Assembly: GCA_944472135.2 (NCBI GenBank)
Contig: OX235270.1
Span: forward strand, 144,475,632-144,539,631
Direction: 5' to 3'
DNA length: 64,000 nt
Source: Trichobilharzia regenti
Taxonomy: Eukaryota; Platyhelminthes; Trematoda; Strigeidida; Schistosomatidae
A program made the position numbers and the translations under genes. Shown one piece after another: positions 32,348-41,905 of this stretch. The notes under the pieces were generated by a model. It was not told where the DNA came from and made no database searches. It saw only the letters and a list, made by a program, of their open reading frames with translations. Within the stretch, counting starts at the first letter, position 1, and each line of letters starts with the position of its first letter.

Positions 32348-33809
32348 AATTGGTGAGCCTGACGATAACTTGTTGACCCCGACGCATCATTACACTTGCT
32401 GGATTAATAAAACTCTAACTTTATCGGATCCATATATATTATAGTCATTTCGAACCCATTCTTGTGCTTTCTTATCACACATTCTGCAGTAACCTGTGGT
32501 AAGCATCTGCATTACATGCTTTCTGTTTTGCCATATTCTTAGTGTGCATAATGTTTGCTATTTTGTTACTCTTAGACCATTTTTCTACGAATTGAAACAT
32601 GTCTTCCAATACCTCTAATAACTTAGACCTGGGATCTGTTAGTACTAATTCTCTTACTGTACCAGTTTTTAAGCCCAGATACCCCTATCTTTGGTTGGCA
32701 CGAACGGAGCATTATCTCACTACCAACAAGCTCACGTAACAGACGGCTAAATTCGGCATTTTGAGTACAGTAGTACCAGACGAAGTCGCCGAGCAGGTAT
32801 GACAATACATAGTTCAACGCAGCACAGAAGTGCCTTACAGTAAGTTGAAGGATGAGGTACTTTGATGCACTTCGCTTCCAGATAGGCAAGGACTCGATCG
32901 TTTGTTAAGCAATTCAGAGCTAGGTGATAAAACCTCATCGCAACTCATGAGGGATATGCAAAGCCTAGTAGCAGGAAGAGAAATCGATAAACGTCTCTTT
33001 TACCAAATCTGGCTGCGAAGGCTGTGAACATCCAGCAAGTTCTTGCTTTCGGAGACGACGATATTGACACAGAAAAGCTGGCCAAAATCGCGGGTCGCAT
33101 GTATGAGAGGTCAACATCTCAATCTGTTGCTTCCACTATCAGAATACCAGACACTTACGACAGGATACAGACTCTAGAACACAAATCCGACACCTTACTG
33201 AGTCGTTTGGCAGCACTGACCACGCGCACACGACCAAGTCGTCCAAGAAGCTCGTCTCGTCGACATCGTTCTCGGTCACCTAGCACATCACGACATCGCG
33301 ATAATATTTGCTGGTACCACCATAGTTACGGAAGCAATGCCCGACGGTGTCGTTCACCTTGCAACTTTCACGCTAAACCAAAAGATATATCGTCATGTAT
33401 GAAAACTTCTATTGTCGAAAATCTACGATCTAGCAGTCGTTTGTTTTATGTAACAGATAGAAATACCGGTTATTATTATTGTATCCTTTAGTTCCTAGAG
33501 GAACATAGGGCTTCAGCTGCGCACCTCCATTGACTTCGGTTTTTTGACAACTTTTTCACCCTGCTCCAGGTCTGCCCACATGCTTTCATCTCCTCTTCAC
33601 ATGACCTCCTCCGGTACTACATTCTTAGTCAAAACATGAGCAGAGGTTAGTGTTCTCCCTCCGTCCACGCAGGAACGTCAACATCCTGACCTAGCATTTA
33701 CGCTCCAAGCCGTTAACAGGTCTAATATTGTTTCATATGGAAGTAAACGAATAACTTTGAACTTTGGTCTGCTGAATACATGCACTTGGTCTTTAATCAT
33801 TGCAGACGT
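32348..33809 (+). pseudogene. Ty3/gypsy copy B gag-protease remnant
   Basis: It is nearly identical to 3534-4850 of copy A, with the same early gag stops and the same dead protease (KT-stop-A for DTGA). It keeps a better central gag: 33024-33491 reads ILAFGDDDIDTEKL-like sequence (QVLAFGDDDIDTEKLAKIAG) through the Arg/Ser-rich region to CWYHHSYGSNARRC. Copy A has small deletions there. A 140-bp RTE tail interrupts it at 33471-33610. It ends at 33809, where CR1 ORF1 on the other strand begins. RT and beyond are missing. Confidence 0.85.
33471..33610 (-). mobile_element. 5'-truncated RTE tail with CCGGT duplication
   Basis: 140 bp are present here but absent from gypsy A at the matching point (4651). 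CCGGT flanks it at 33466-33470 and 33611-33615. The minus strand encodes an RTE ORF2 end (WSRVKKLSKNRSQWRC, then AEALCSSRN-stop) and finishes with an AATAATAATA tail. The related ending AQNRSQWRR occurs in the RTE at 41906-45280. Confidence 0.87.
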
Positions 33810-34834
33810 ATGATGGATTTTTGACATTCTTACTCCCTGCAGGGTTATTGAATAGAAAGTGTTCTTCCCCATCATTGGTCTCAACCCTGCGAAATTCGTT
33901 CGTCGTGGTGAGCTCACTACCTCTGGTGGAATATTTCTTAGAACTTTCAGAAGTTCTAGCTATTTTAACATCTTTCGATGAGGCTTTATTTACAAGGGTA
34001 GTGGTATCTAAATCAGTTCCTAGTTCCATTGGCAAGCGTGTTTGTTGTGTAGTTTGCTGGATGCTAGTTTCAGCACTAGGTGTCTGTTGCTGTGCACGAT
34101 CCTTATTTGGTAAATCAAAGCTAGAGCTAGAGGAGGTGACCAGGTTATTACTACGCATTATTCTGCGCTGACACGGTGTTTTATCCTGAGCTACGGTTAT
34201 AGACTTATAACTGCTATTCAGTCTTAAGTGATCCTGACATTTAGTGAACTCACTAGCATCAAGGGAATTACTGAATTTAAAAATGATGGGGCAATTAGCC
34301 TGGTTAGACTTTTTACGAAGTCGTTTGCATTCACATGGAACACTAGCCATGCCGCAACAAATCAGGATTTTGTGTCTTACAGTTTTCAGGGGCAGAGAGT
34401 CTGGGACGTTGTAAACTATAGCTTGGTGAGAAGAGGTTATACGCTTCATCACCTCCGTAGCCAAGCAGTCAATCAGATTTTCAGCTTTATTTGGTTGTCT
34501 GGAGATATTTTAGGATGCCTTTCTAAAAGACAGGCTATTGGGTCTAAATCCGAAAGCTAGTTTTGAGTTACATCCAGTAAAGACTTAACCTGGCCAATAT
34601 CAGGATGGCTCTCCGTGATATTTGAGATTGGCAGTGATATGCTATCAAACTGACCTAATTTTTCCTGAAGTTCACTTACTTGCCTCTGGATATCTTTCAA
34701 AAGGAGGTTTAATTTACAGAACTCAGAGTTCTCTAACAGAACATCTTTCACCTGTATCACAGGAGTGAGATCTGCACTCAAACCATTTTGAGAGCTAGTA
34801 GTAGATACTGTATTATGGTACGGTAGTGCGGTTA

Positions 34835-35094
34835 GGATTCCTTGCTCAGGCGGCCCGGGTTCGACTCCCGGCGCGGGAGCGCTTTTTGTGCGTCGGTGGC
34901 ACAGTGGTTAGGACTCTCGCCGACCATTCACATGGTCCAGGGTTCGAGCCCACGCCGACGCACACTTGATATCTATGGTCGGCCTGCGAATTTTGGGCTA
35001 CCGATATCCACGCTGAAAATTCCACACTTGTACCAAAAATATGGTGTAGAATCAAGCTGTAATAAAAAATAAAATAAATAAAAATAAAAAATAA
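34835..35094 (+). mobile_element. Dimeric tRNA-derived SINE-like element
   Basis: The insert is absent from the matching place in the CR1 copies at 7780 and 27730. It holds two tRNA-like modules in a row. The first has GTTAGGATTCC, then GGCGGCCCGGGTTCGACTCC and CGGCGCGGGA, which resembles the 3' half of a tRNA-Glu, followed by TTTTT (34883-34887). The second is a 73-nt cloverleaf-like unit (see next entry). A unique 3' region and an A-rich tail (AATAAAAAATAAAATAAAT, ending about 35094) follow. The left end may lie as early as 34817. The target duplication is short and unclear (TTA). Confidence 0.78.
34890..34962 (+). repeat. tRNA-like module 2 within the SINE-like element
   Basis: Ends GCGTCGG and CCGACGC pair perfectly as a 7-bp acceptor stem. 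A box-like TGGCACAGTGGTTAG and B box GGTTCGAGCCC are present. GACCA and TGGTC form an anticodon-type stem with a six-base loop. The T stem has two mismatches, so it is a decayed tRNA-like promoter module, not a functional tRNA. Confidence 0.7.
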
Positions 35095-35263
35095 AATTAT
35101 AACCGAATTTGAGCCTCTATCTAAAACAATTGTGTTTCTACGATCACGATTTTCTAGAGATTTGGAACAAAATTTCAAGGATTAAACGATAATAAGCAGT
35201 AAATGAATTTCAGAGCAAGCACGTGCAAAACTGTCTCCAACTTCGAACGTACCGCCAGAGGGA

Positions 35264-36082
35264 TCATAACTGTAAAGTAATTTACCCAATCAAATACTTG
35301 TGTAAATGGTACTGCTAATGACAGTTAAGTACAAAAGTTTACGGAGTCCGACAGGTTATGTCAAATTCTACGGCAAACTCTTCCTCGGAAGAGGTTACCA
35401 ATTCTCTCTGAATAGTTATCGTCCTATTGCACCAGGTATGTTGAAGTTGCAACAAAGACTTCGCCGTTTCAGTGTAGTGATCCATTTCACCATTCATCAT
35501 CGTAGTATGCTTTCACTAAGTAGTTGAACTTTGATTTATTTATCACTCTAAAGATTGCATGTTAACAATCGATACATTGTACTCGCTTAACTTTTGAATT
35601 TTGACCGCTGCAAAAATACACGCTCGTACTCATCAAGTGCCTTTTGATTTACGTTGTGAATATCGAGTAATCACGTTAGGACAGTAATAAACGCGAAGAA
35701 GCACTAGTGTAACAACAGAAGACAAGGGTCAGGCAATAGATTGTTTATTAAGGAAATCAACGCGTATTTATAGATTTTCATGTACGTATTATAGATTATA
35801 ATTAGCAGAAAAAGACAGTTGTCTGCTTGGTTGTTTCTAACAGAAAGTTAATCTTTCATCTCTTCGTGAATGTTTCTTGAATGTCAGATCATCTAAATGC
35901 TAACTGTATTCGCCTACACAAAGTTTTTGTTCTTATTTTTCTCACGACCAATATTGAGGACATTGACGTAAATTACTATCCACCAGTTTTGACTAACAGC
36001 CAGCTCTCACCACACTTGGATATAAGTGTACGCTTGTTTGATCAAAAACAGCAAATACAACAATTGGTGAGCCCGACATAGC
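35264..36082 (+). repeat. Gypsy LTR (third subfamily) with primer site, split by a solo LTR
   Basis: Sequence on both sides of 35708-36014 aligns with gypsy LTR A: CGTACTCATCAAGTGCCTTTT, then GTAATAAACGCGAAGAAGC before the insert and TATAAGTGTACGC after it. It ends CAAATACAACA plus ATTGGTGAGCCCGACA, the primer site, at about 36068-36081. The upstream limit is not certain, and no coding sequence follows. Confidence 0.65.
35708..36014 (-). repeat. Solo LTR of the 22761-23834 gypsy-derivative family
   Basis: It starts TGTAACAACAGAAGACAAGG and ends AGCTCTCACCACA like the 326-bp LTRs in BEL-like copy 1, with considerable divergence between. Flanks ACTAG and (A)CTTGG are imperfect duplicates. No internal region is present. 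Confidence 0.75.
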
Positions 36083-36216
36083 TGATCAACGACATCATTT
36101 CGAAGCACACAAATAGTAGATTTAATCACCATTGCTATCGTACTTTGAAAACTCTATCACATTTGGATATGTATTTAATGACAAAACTACTAATGCAAGG
36201 TCTGTGGCTGAAGTTA

Positions 36217-36455
36217 TAATAATAATGTATATTTTCATATAAACATATAAATTTACATGACAGTGCATGCCATTTTTACAGGCGCGATCAAGTATGATAC
36301 AATAACAAATCGCAGATTCTCTACAAGTTTTAATGGACAACAATTTATATATATATACTCATTGCCTGAACCAGGCCGCATGGTTATTGAATTATACAGT
36401 TGTCCTCCAGGTTTCGCGGGAAAATTCACTTCGTTTCATCCTCAACCCGTGGCTG
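36217..36455 (-). mobile_element. Non-LTR 3' end (family shared with 51674)
   Basis: It begins ATAATAATAATGTATATTTT and shares GCATGCCATTTTTACAGG, CTGAACCAGGCCG and CAGTTGTCCTCC with 51674-51945. This is a 5'-truncated minus-strand 3' end. It fuses at a shared GTAGGC to a BEL-like hairpin unit at about 36451. Confidence 0.6.
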
Positions 36456-37536
36456 TAGGCATACGTACTGCTGTAAGTCCTACACTTCTTCAAGGGTGGT
36501 TCATCAAGCAGAATCCACAACATTTGATGTATTGATTGTACATATGTTTGTGTTAAACATTTATGTGGGCTCCAAATAATGTAATTGTTGGTTAATCTTG
36601 TTTGTGTCCGGACATTCAACAACTTACAACCGTCAACCTGAGAAGGGTTGCAGGGGCACTGGTGTAAGTCCTGCGATTCTTCGAAGGAATTACATCAAAA
36701 CATGATCGGCGAGGTTATGTGTACTGTTTGTATATATGTGTGGGGTGTTATATGTTATGTTTCCATTTAGGCTGTGGTCCTACATGACGGGGAGCGAGAG
36801 TGTAGACGACTGAGGCTTGCATACGTCACCGTTGTTAGAACTGAGGCAGAATGAGTGACAAGAGATCGCAGTGGTAATTGAAAGTGAATAGATGAGAGGA
36901 TGCGCGAAGAGCATCACAAGGTGCTGGGTTGGTCAAGTTGCGTTCTGAAAAAGTCATTCTAGCAAGTGGCGATTATGTTGCAAGATGTCAAGAGGATGCC
37001 TATAACTGGAAGGCGTAGATAGTCGTCGACGAATCTGATTGTGCTGTGGGCATGCCTGTTGTGTGTTGGCTTTCCTATGTGTTTTCCACTTCAGGTTTGT
37101 CCATGTGACCCAGGTTCTCGCACTGGCATCCAAGTCAACGTGTATTGATTGTGATGCGAAAAAGAGATGGATCCCATTCTTGGCGGGAACTATCAATGTG
37201 GTTGAAAATTGAACGATCAGTTCATGGTTGTTTGCTCAAACTCAACTTCCCCATATTTTTCGCGGGAGTCATCAATACGGCAGTCATCGTCTCACCCTCG
37301 CTGTTCGGTGGATGATATAAAACTATCAGAAGTATTCTCGTGATTTATTGTTATAACATTTATTCTTAGACCTTGTGTATAATAACCTTATTGTTGGTTA
37401 CATATTGGCGTAAGAATAAAGGATTCTCGGGTTGCCAATCTGTGTTCTGATTTTTCGCGTTGATTATTACAAACTGTTTCTGAAATTCTTCCAGGAACAG
37501 TGTGAGGTCCAGCATTGTAAGAGCTGAACACTGACA
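36456..37536 (+). mobile_element. BEL-like 3' region plus LTR, plus strand, diverged
   Basis: Two hairpin units (about 36456-36510 and 36626-36695; stem TGCAGG/CCTGCG in the second), a 3' untranslated segment and an LTR at 37191-37536 (TATCAATG...CACTGACA, first TG mutated). Gag is missing. The LTR is much more diverged than those of copy 3, so I treat this as a separate, older insertion. Confidence 0.7.
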
Positions 37537-38302
37537 ATTTCTGTGAGTTGGCTGATATTACTCGACAAGTAAATTCTACCTTTTCTTTTTTTCTGTTTCT
37601 TCATTAGTATTAATTTGTCTTCTCAACTGTAATATTTTGCATCTTCAACTATTTTGTTCTCTAGCCCCATCCGATGTAAGTTTTTCACCTCACTACCACT
37701 GTTGCTGATTGAACAACGCTCACTTTCTACTAACTTATGTAACGTCATCCAGCTTAATTGATTAATATCAGTTCTTATTTAAACGGCATTGATGTCTACC
37801 GCAATTCTACTTAGTCTGTACCTATGAATACCTATTGATATAAGTATAAAATCTGGGTACTGTGGCAGGGTATAACTCCATTACGGATCAACATTTATTT
37901 GAATAAATCACACACAGTTATCTACAGTTGTATCAACTGATCAGTTAATATAACTGTACAACACTGTGTGTGATTTATCAAACTAAAATCTTATCCATAA
38001 TGGTGTAATTACCTCTGTTACTGCTCTGACCTAAGTTGAAACATTTTAGTCAATTATGTTACGTCATCTAACTTACTAACTCAATCTTACTTTAGTTGCT
38101 GTCTAATTAGCCTTGTTTTTATATTAGATCATTATTTTATTATCTCATCAATTGCCTTAACTTGAAAAACGTCGTGTACTTACATGTATAATTATATACA
38201 AATGAGATGGTGCAGCTATGTAAATGGGTTCGCCAAAAAGAGTCTCCTTCCTGAACGTCTTCTTATTCATATGACTCAGTGAGGATATTCGAAATATAAA
38301 AT
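37537..38302. other. Intergenic, AT-rich; contains a long palindrome
   Basis: No ORF or known element. It holds the inverted repeat at 37867-38014. Two weakly similar direct segments lie around 37735-37790 and 38050-38110, sharing TTATGT(A/T)ACGTCATC. Confidence 0.5.
37867..38014. repeat. 148-bp imperfect palindrome, perfect 16-bp arms inside
   Basis: Centred at 37940/37941. The core AACTGATCAGTT (37935-37946) is a perfect palindrome. ACAGTT/AACTGT (37924-29, 37952-57) and ATAAATCACACACAGT with its exact complement (37903-18, 37963-78) share the same centre. In the inner 76 bp, 33 of 38 opposing positions are Watson-Crick pairs plus one G-T. Weaker pairing (CCATTA/TAATGG) continues outward to 37867 and 38014. 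No target duplication recognised. Confidence 0.75.
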
Positions 38303-40949
38303 GAACCAACAATTGCATTATTTGGAACCCACACAAATATTTAACACAAACATATGTACAATCAATACATCAAATGTTGTGGATTCTGCCTTGATGAACT
38401 ACCCTTGAAGAAGTGTAGGACTTACAGCAGTACGCCTACAACCCTTCTCAGGTTGACGCCCTAGGTTGAAAAATTGTCGAAGAGTTCATTTGCTGGCCTC
38501 CTTCTATCATCTATATCCTCAAATCTGAACGGTAACACGCCCATGTCATTGTATCGTAGAATATAGATGACGAACAAACACACGACGTATCTGGTCAACC
38601 AAGCGTAGACACAGAGTAATTTACACCAAAGATAATAACATTCAAATAGTAACTTGAAACTTGAGATGCCTTTATTCGTGCAAGCCAGCTTAACAATTAA
38701 CCTCTCATACACAGTTGGCTTATCCCCATTAAACTGACCAATATCTTTCGTCTTTTCAAACGGACCGATACTAGCGTAGTCAAAGCATAGGACACGCGAG
38801 TTCATGGACGTCTCTTTCATCATGGATGACAACACCGACGACGATTGAGTGACACAGGTTGATGAACTCAGCGGTGCATCAGAAGCTATTGTTGTTCGGC
38901 TTTTAGAAGGTTGTCCAACTGCAAGATTACCACCACTGCTGTCTCTTATTATTAGCTCCAGTTTGGCATTAACATCTGTTTATAGGTGAGCTACACGCTG
39001 ATCATTTACACTGACGGTCTCATGAGTATCCAAACCTTCTGTCACTGCACCTGCTCTTAATTCTACTTCACGTTCAAGTTGTACAGAGCTTTCATTCAAC
39101 TAAGTAGTAGTAGGTTTTCCACTCATCATGATCAACCAAAGACAAACGTGCACTATCATGATCATTATCACAAATGTTCACTTTACCTTCCGCTTGCATG
39201 ATCAACTTCATCATTTGCAAACTCTTCAAGAACAGAAGTGGACAATTTGGGTTCCTCCTCACAAATCCTCAAAGGTTTTACACCATAACTCTGACTATTA
39301 ATACCCTGTAAACTCGCGGAGTCAGAACTGGACTCTGAAACAGTAACTCTCTTCTCCTCCACAAACTTCGGTGTCCTCCGTGACACTCTATTCAACCATG
39401 GCTTACCAGTTGCAGCTACAGACTTCCTGACCACACCGTTATCGTCACACAATTCGGAATAAGACCTGGATTTCACATTTAGCTTATCACTGAACTTGCT
39501 CACTGATTCACAGTTCACCTTTGTATGCACCTCTTGCAAACGCGTAAAACACAACCGTGTTTGTCTTGCAGCCTGTCACTTATCTGTTGAGGATGTACTA
39601 CGAAACCTGTTTCACTCACTATGTCTATATGCATTACTAGACATCATGGAGCCTTCTCGATATCCACCTCCCTGGGACCCTTTCGTCATAAATGATTGCA
39701 TTTTGCTCTCATACTGCTCTATTCTAGGGGTGGGATGCAATATACTGGCAAACTTGCTCAGAGCTTGATTGACACTATTGTTTACCAGTTTCAGGATATC
39801 ATCAAATTATGGCTCGATACCCTTATCCTCCATACGGGAGCTTATCTTCACCCACTTCCTTTGCAGTCGAGTAGGTAGGCGTCTCGCCATTACTTCTAGT
39901 ATAAAACTTGAGGTGAGGTAATTCATGCAATTCATCGAAATCAATGCATTCTTATAAGTCATAAGATTATCTAAAAACTCAGTAAGTGCCTTGGAGTCAT
40001 CTTGAAGTTGACCGCCGTTACCTTTGACAGCTTCGAATACGTTCCTTACAATCATTGAAGGTCTTCCAAATCTTTGACGTAATATGCTCATAGCCTCATC
40101 GTAGCCTTCATTAGGGGGCATGAGCCTACACCACTGTATAGCTCTTGAAGCATCTCCAGTGCAATACCTCATCAAATACATCAATTTCAATTCATCACTT
40201 AATAAAAAACTACTCAACATGATCTCAAACTCCTTTACAAATTGTAAATAATCAGCCGGGTTTCCATCGAAACACCGTGGTTCTAATTTAGGGAGTTTGA
40301 TGTTCCTATTATCCCTGAACGGCGAAACAGTAACATCAACCATGTCATGCTTAACATCAGACACATCGTTACAAGTAACAGACAAGTCGCCATGACTTAC
40401 TTTCCTGTTTGTATCCAAGACACTCTGTCCCTTCTTTGACCCAGGCAATGTTGAACTTGACCCAATTCCAAAATAGTTCCAGATATTTCTTGTTCAAAGA
40501 GGACTTGACCGGCACCAGGAAAGATGAACGGTGACTATCCAAACTTTCACCAACTGTTTGAATCCGCCAGATCTGTTACCATCGTCAGAAACTGTCAATC
40601 ACGTCTCATAAACCGTTAATGCCCAGCTCTCGCTACGCTCGGGCCCACGCTGTTCCTTGAAGATTTCAGAAACGCTTAGTAATAACGGATGAAAAAACCA
40701 AATGACCGATTGTTGACTCGTGGATTCTTTATTGTTACACCAACATATAAATCACGTATGACTAAGGTCTGTGAACAATTATTACAATAATAAATCACAA
40801 TATTACATCTGACGGTTTTCTGCTGACTTCTTTCTGAACAGCGACCGATGAGACGATTACTGTCGTATTGATGCCTCCACGAAAAATGGGGAAGTTGGTT
40901 TTGAGCAAACAACCATGCATTGCTCGTTCAATCTTCAACTACATTGACA
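38303..40949 (-). mobile_element. BEL/Pao-like element, copy 3, lacking the 3' LTR
   Basis: The 5' LTR is at 40593-40949 (357 bp, TGTCAATCACG...CATTGACA). It is followed by gag and one hairpin unit (about 38403-38460). Similarity stops near 38303, before the expected 3' LTR. The right flank, GTACTACTTTCTAG, is CR1-B endonuclease sequence also found intact (other strand) at 57181-57194, so the insertion site is defined on this side. Confidence 0.82.
38461..40448 (-). pseudogene. BEL/Pao-like gag, copy 3
   Basis: 213 codons from MPGSKKGQSVLDTNRK at 40448 end at the family UAA (39807-39809). The rest has further stops and frameshifts, with readable pieces at 39183-39554 (ESVSKFSDKLNVKSRS) and 38461-38835 (124 residues with LLFECYYLWCKLLCVYAWLT and VVCLFVIYIL). 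The region 38400 to about 40050 is almost identical to copy 4 in the opposite orientation (about 53270-54940). Confidence 0.8.
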
Positions 40950-41905
40950 GTACTACTTTCTAGCTGTGATACAGTAAATGCATACAGGTAGAACATGAGA
41001 CAACCCCCTCCCTTACCACCTTACCTGTCTCACCGAAAGTGTGTGTATTTGTCTAAGCTTATTTCTTCATCTAGGATGTTCGAATGACACCAAGATTCAG
41101 TGATGACAATTACAGGGGGTTTGTATATTACTGTGAGTTCTCTGAGCATCGGCAATTTATTTAGAACAGATCTAGCATTTATGAGGATTAGGTAAAGATG
41201 AGAGTTGAAGTAGCATTTGAAGTATTTAAGTTCGTTAGTCAGCCCCGAATATGGTTCCGCACACAGTAGTTCTGCTTGACATGATGGTCCTATGTTAAGA
41301 GGAGTTTCATCATCATTCTCACCTATGTCTATCGAGTTGGTGAGTGCTGTTTTCGGTGAAGAACTAGGAGTTGGAGTACTGGATTTGCTATAGACCGAGG
41401 AATTTTTATTTTTAGTTAGGTTACAGAAGTGGATAGGGTTCTTTATTTGACCTATACTTGTGCAGGTGTCAAGTGTGCTTAATGGATATGGGTGCACTAG
41501 ACCGTTACTGTTTTCATGCAAGGAGGGAGCCAGCTCTAGTGGTATAGGAGTGTCAACATCCCTACCAGCTGTTTTTTCAACGCTGACAGGGACGCGGGGG
41601 ATAAAAAATGATTGGATCCTTTTGATGACCATGGCTTTGTATTCCACCTATTGTCTGATGCCAGTTGTGTCTTTGTGTGGGTTTCGTGTGTACTGCATTG
41701 TGGGTTAGTTCCCAGCAGACTTGTACCATATATCCGGTCAAAATTTGTTTGTGTGCCATGCTCTGAAGACTCTGAGTTGTTGATAGCCGAGTTCTGACTA
41801 TTACCACTTGTACTATTGAGGGTGACATTGTTGTGACATTGGATATCAGTGTGTGCCATGGTGCGATTTAGCACGTTGTGGGTGCTAGTACTATTGACAG
41901 TGTGG
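40950..41905 (-). pseudogene. CR1-B ORF1 C-terminus and endonuclease start
   Basis: Minus strand between the RTE 3' end and BEL-like copy 3. Two overlapping frames (41955-41536 and 41647-41030) give a low-complexity ORF1-like tail (HETHTKTQLASDNRWNTKPW), then the ORF2 start LILINARSVLNKLPMLREL with VITESW (catalytic Glu). Stops follow near 41030. Beyond them GGGCLMFYLYAFTVSQLESS is readable up to the LTR. It matches the plus-strand CR1-B element at 54943-63510. Confidence 0.72.

Larger units (their letters stand above)
33810..35263 (-). pseudogene. CR1-A 5' end and ORF1, 3' truncated, with SINE-like insert
   Basis: The 5' terminus is at about 35263 (CTGGCGGTACGTTCGAAG). ORF1 follows with a frameshift and a stop near 34500-34560. 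It is very similar to 26343-27889: AIVYNVPDSLPLKTVRHKIL, VPCECKRLRKK, CPIIFKFSNSLDASEF, then SSSSFDLPNKDRAQQQTPS. A tRNA-derived insert occupies about 34835-35094 in the N-terminal coding part. The copy ends abruptly at 33810 against gypsy B. Confidence 0.82.

Noticed and set aside
34890..34962. Functional tRNA gene
   Set aside because: The acceptor stem is perfect, but the T stem has two mismatches, the anticodon loop has six bases and the unit sits in a SINE-like insert with an A-rich tail.
37191..37536. Treating this LTR as the missing 3' LTR of BEL-like copy 3
   Set aside because: It is in the opposite orientation and far more diverged than the 5' LTR at 40593-40949.
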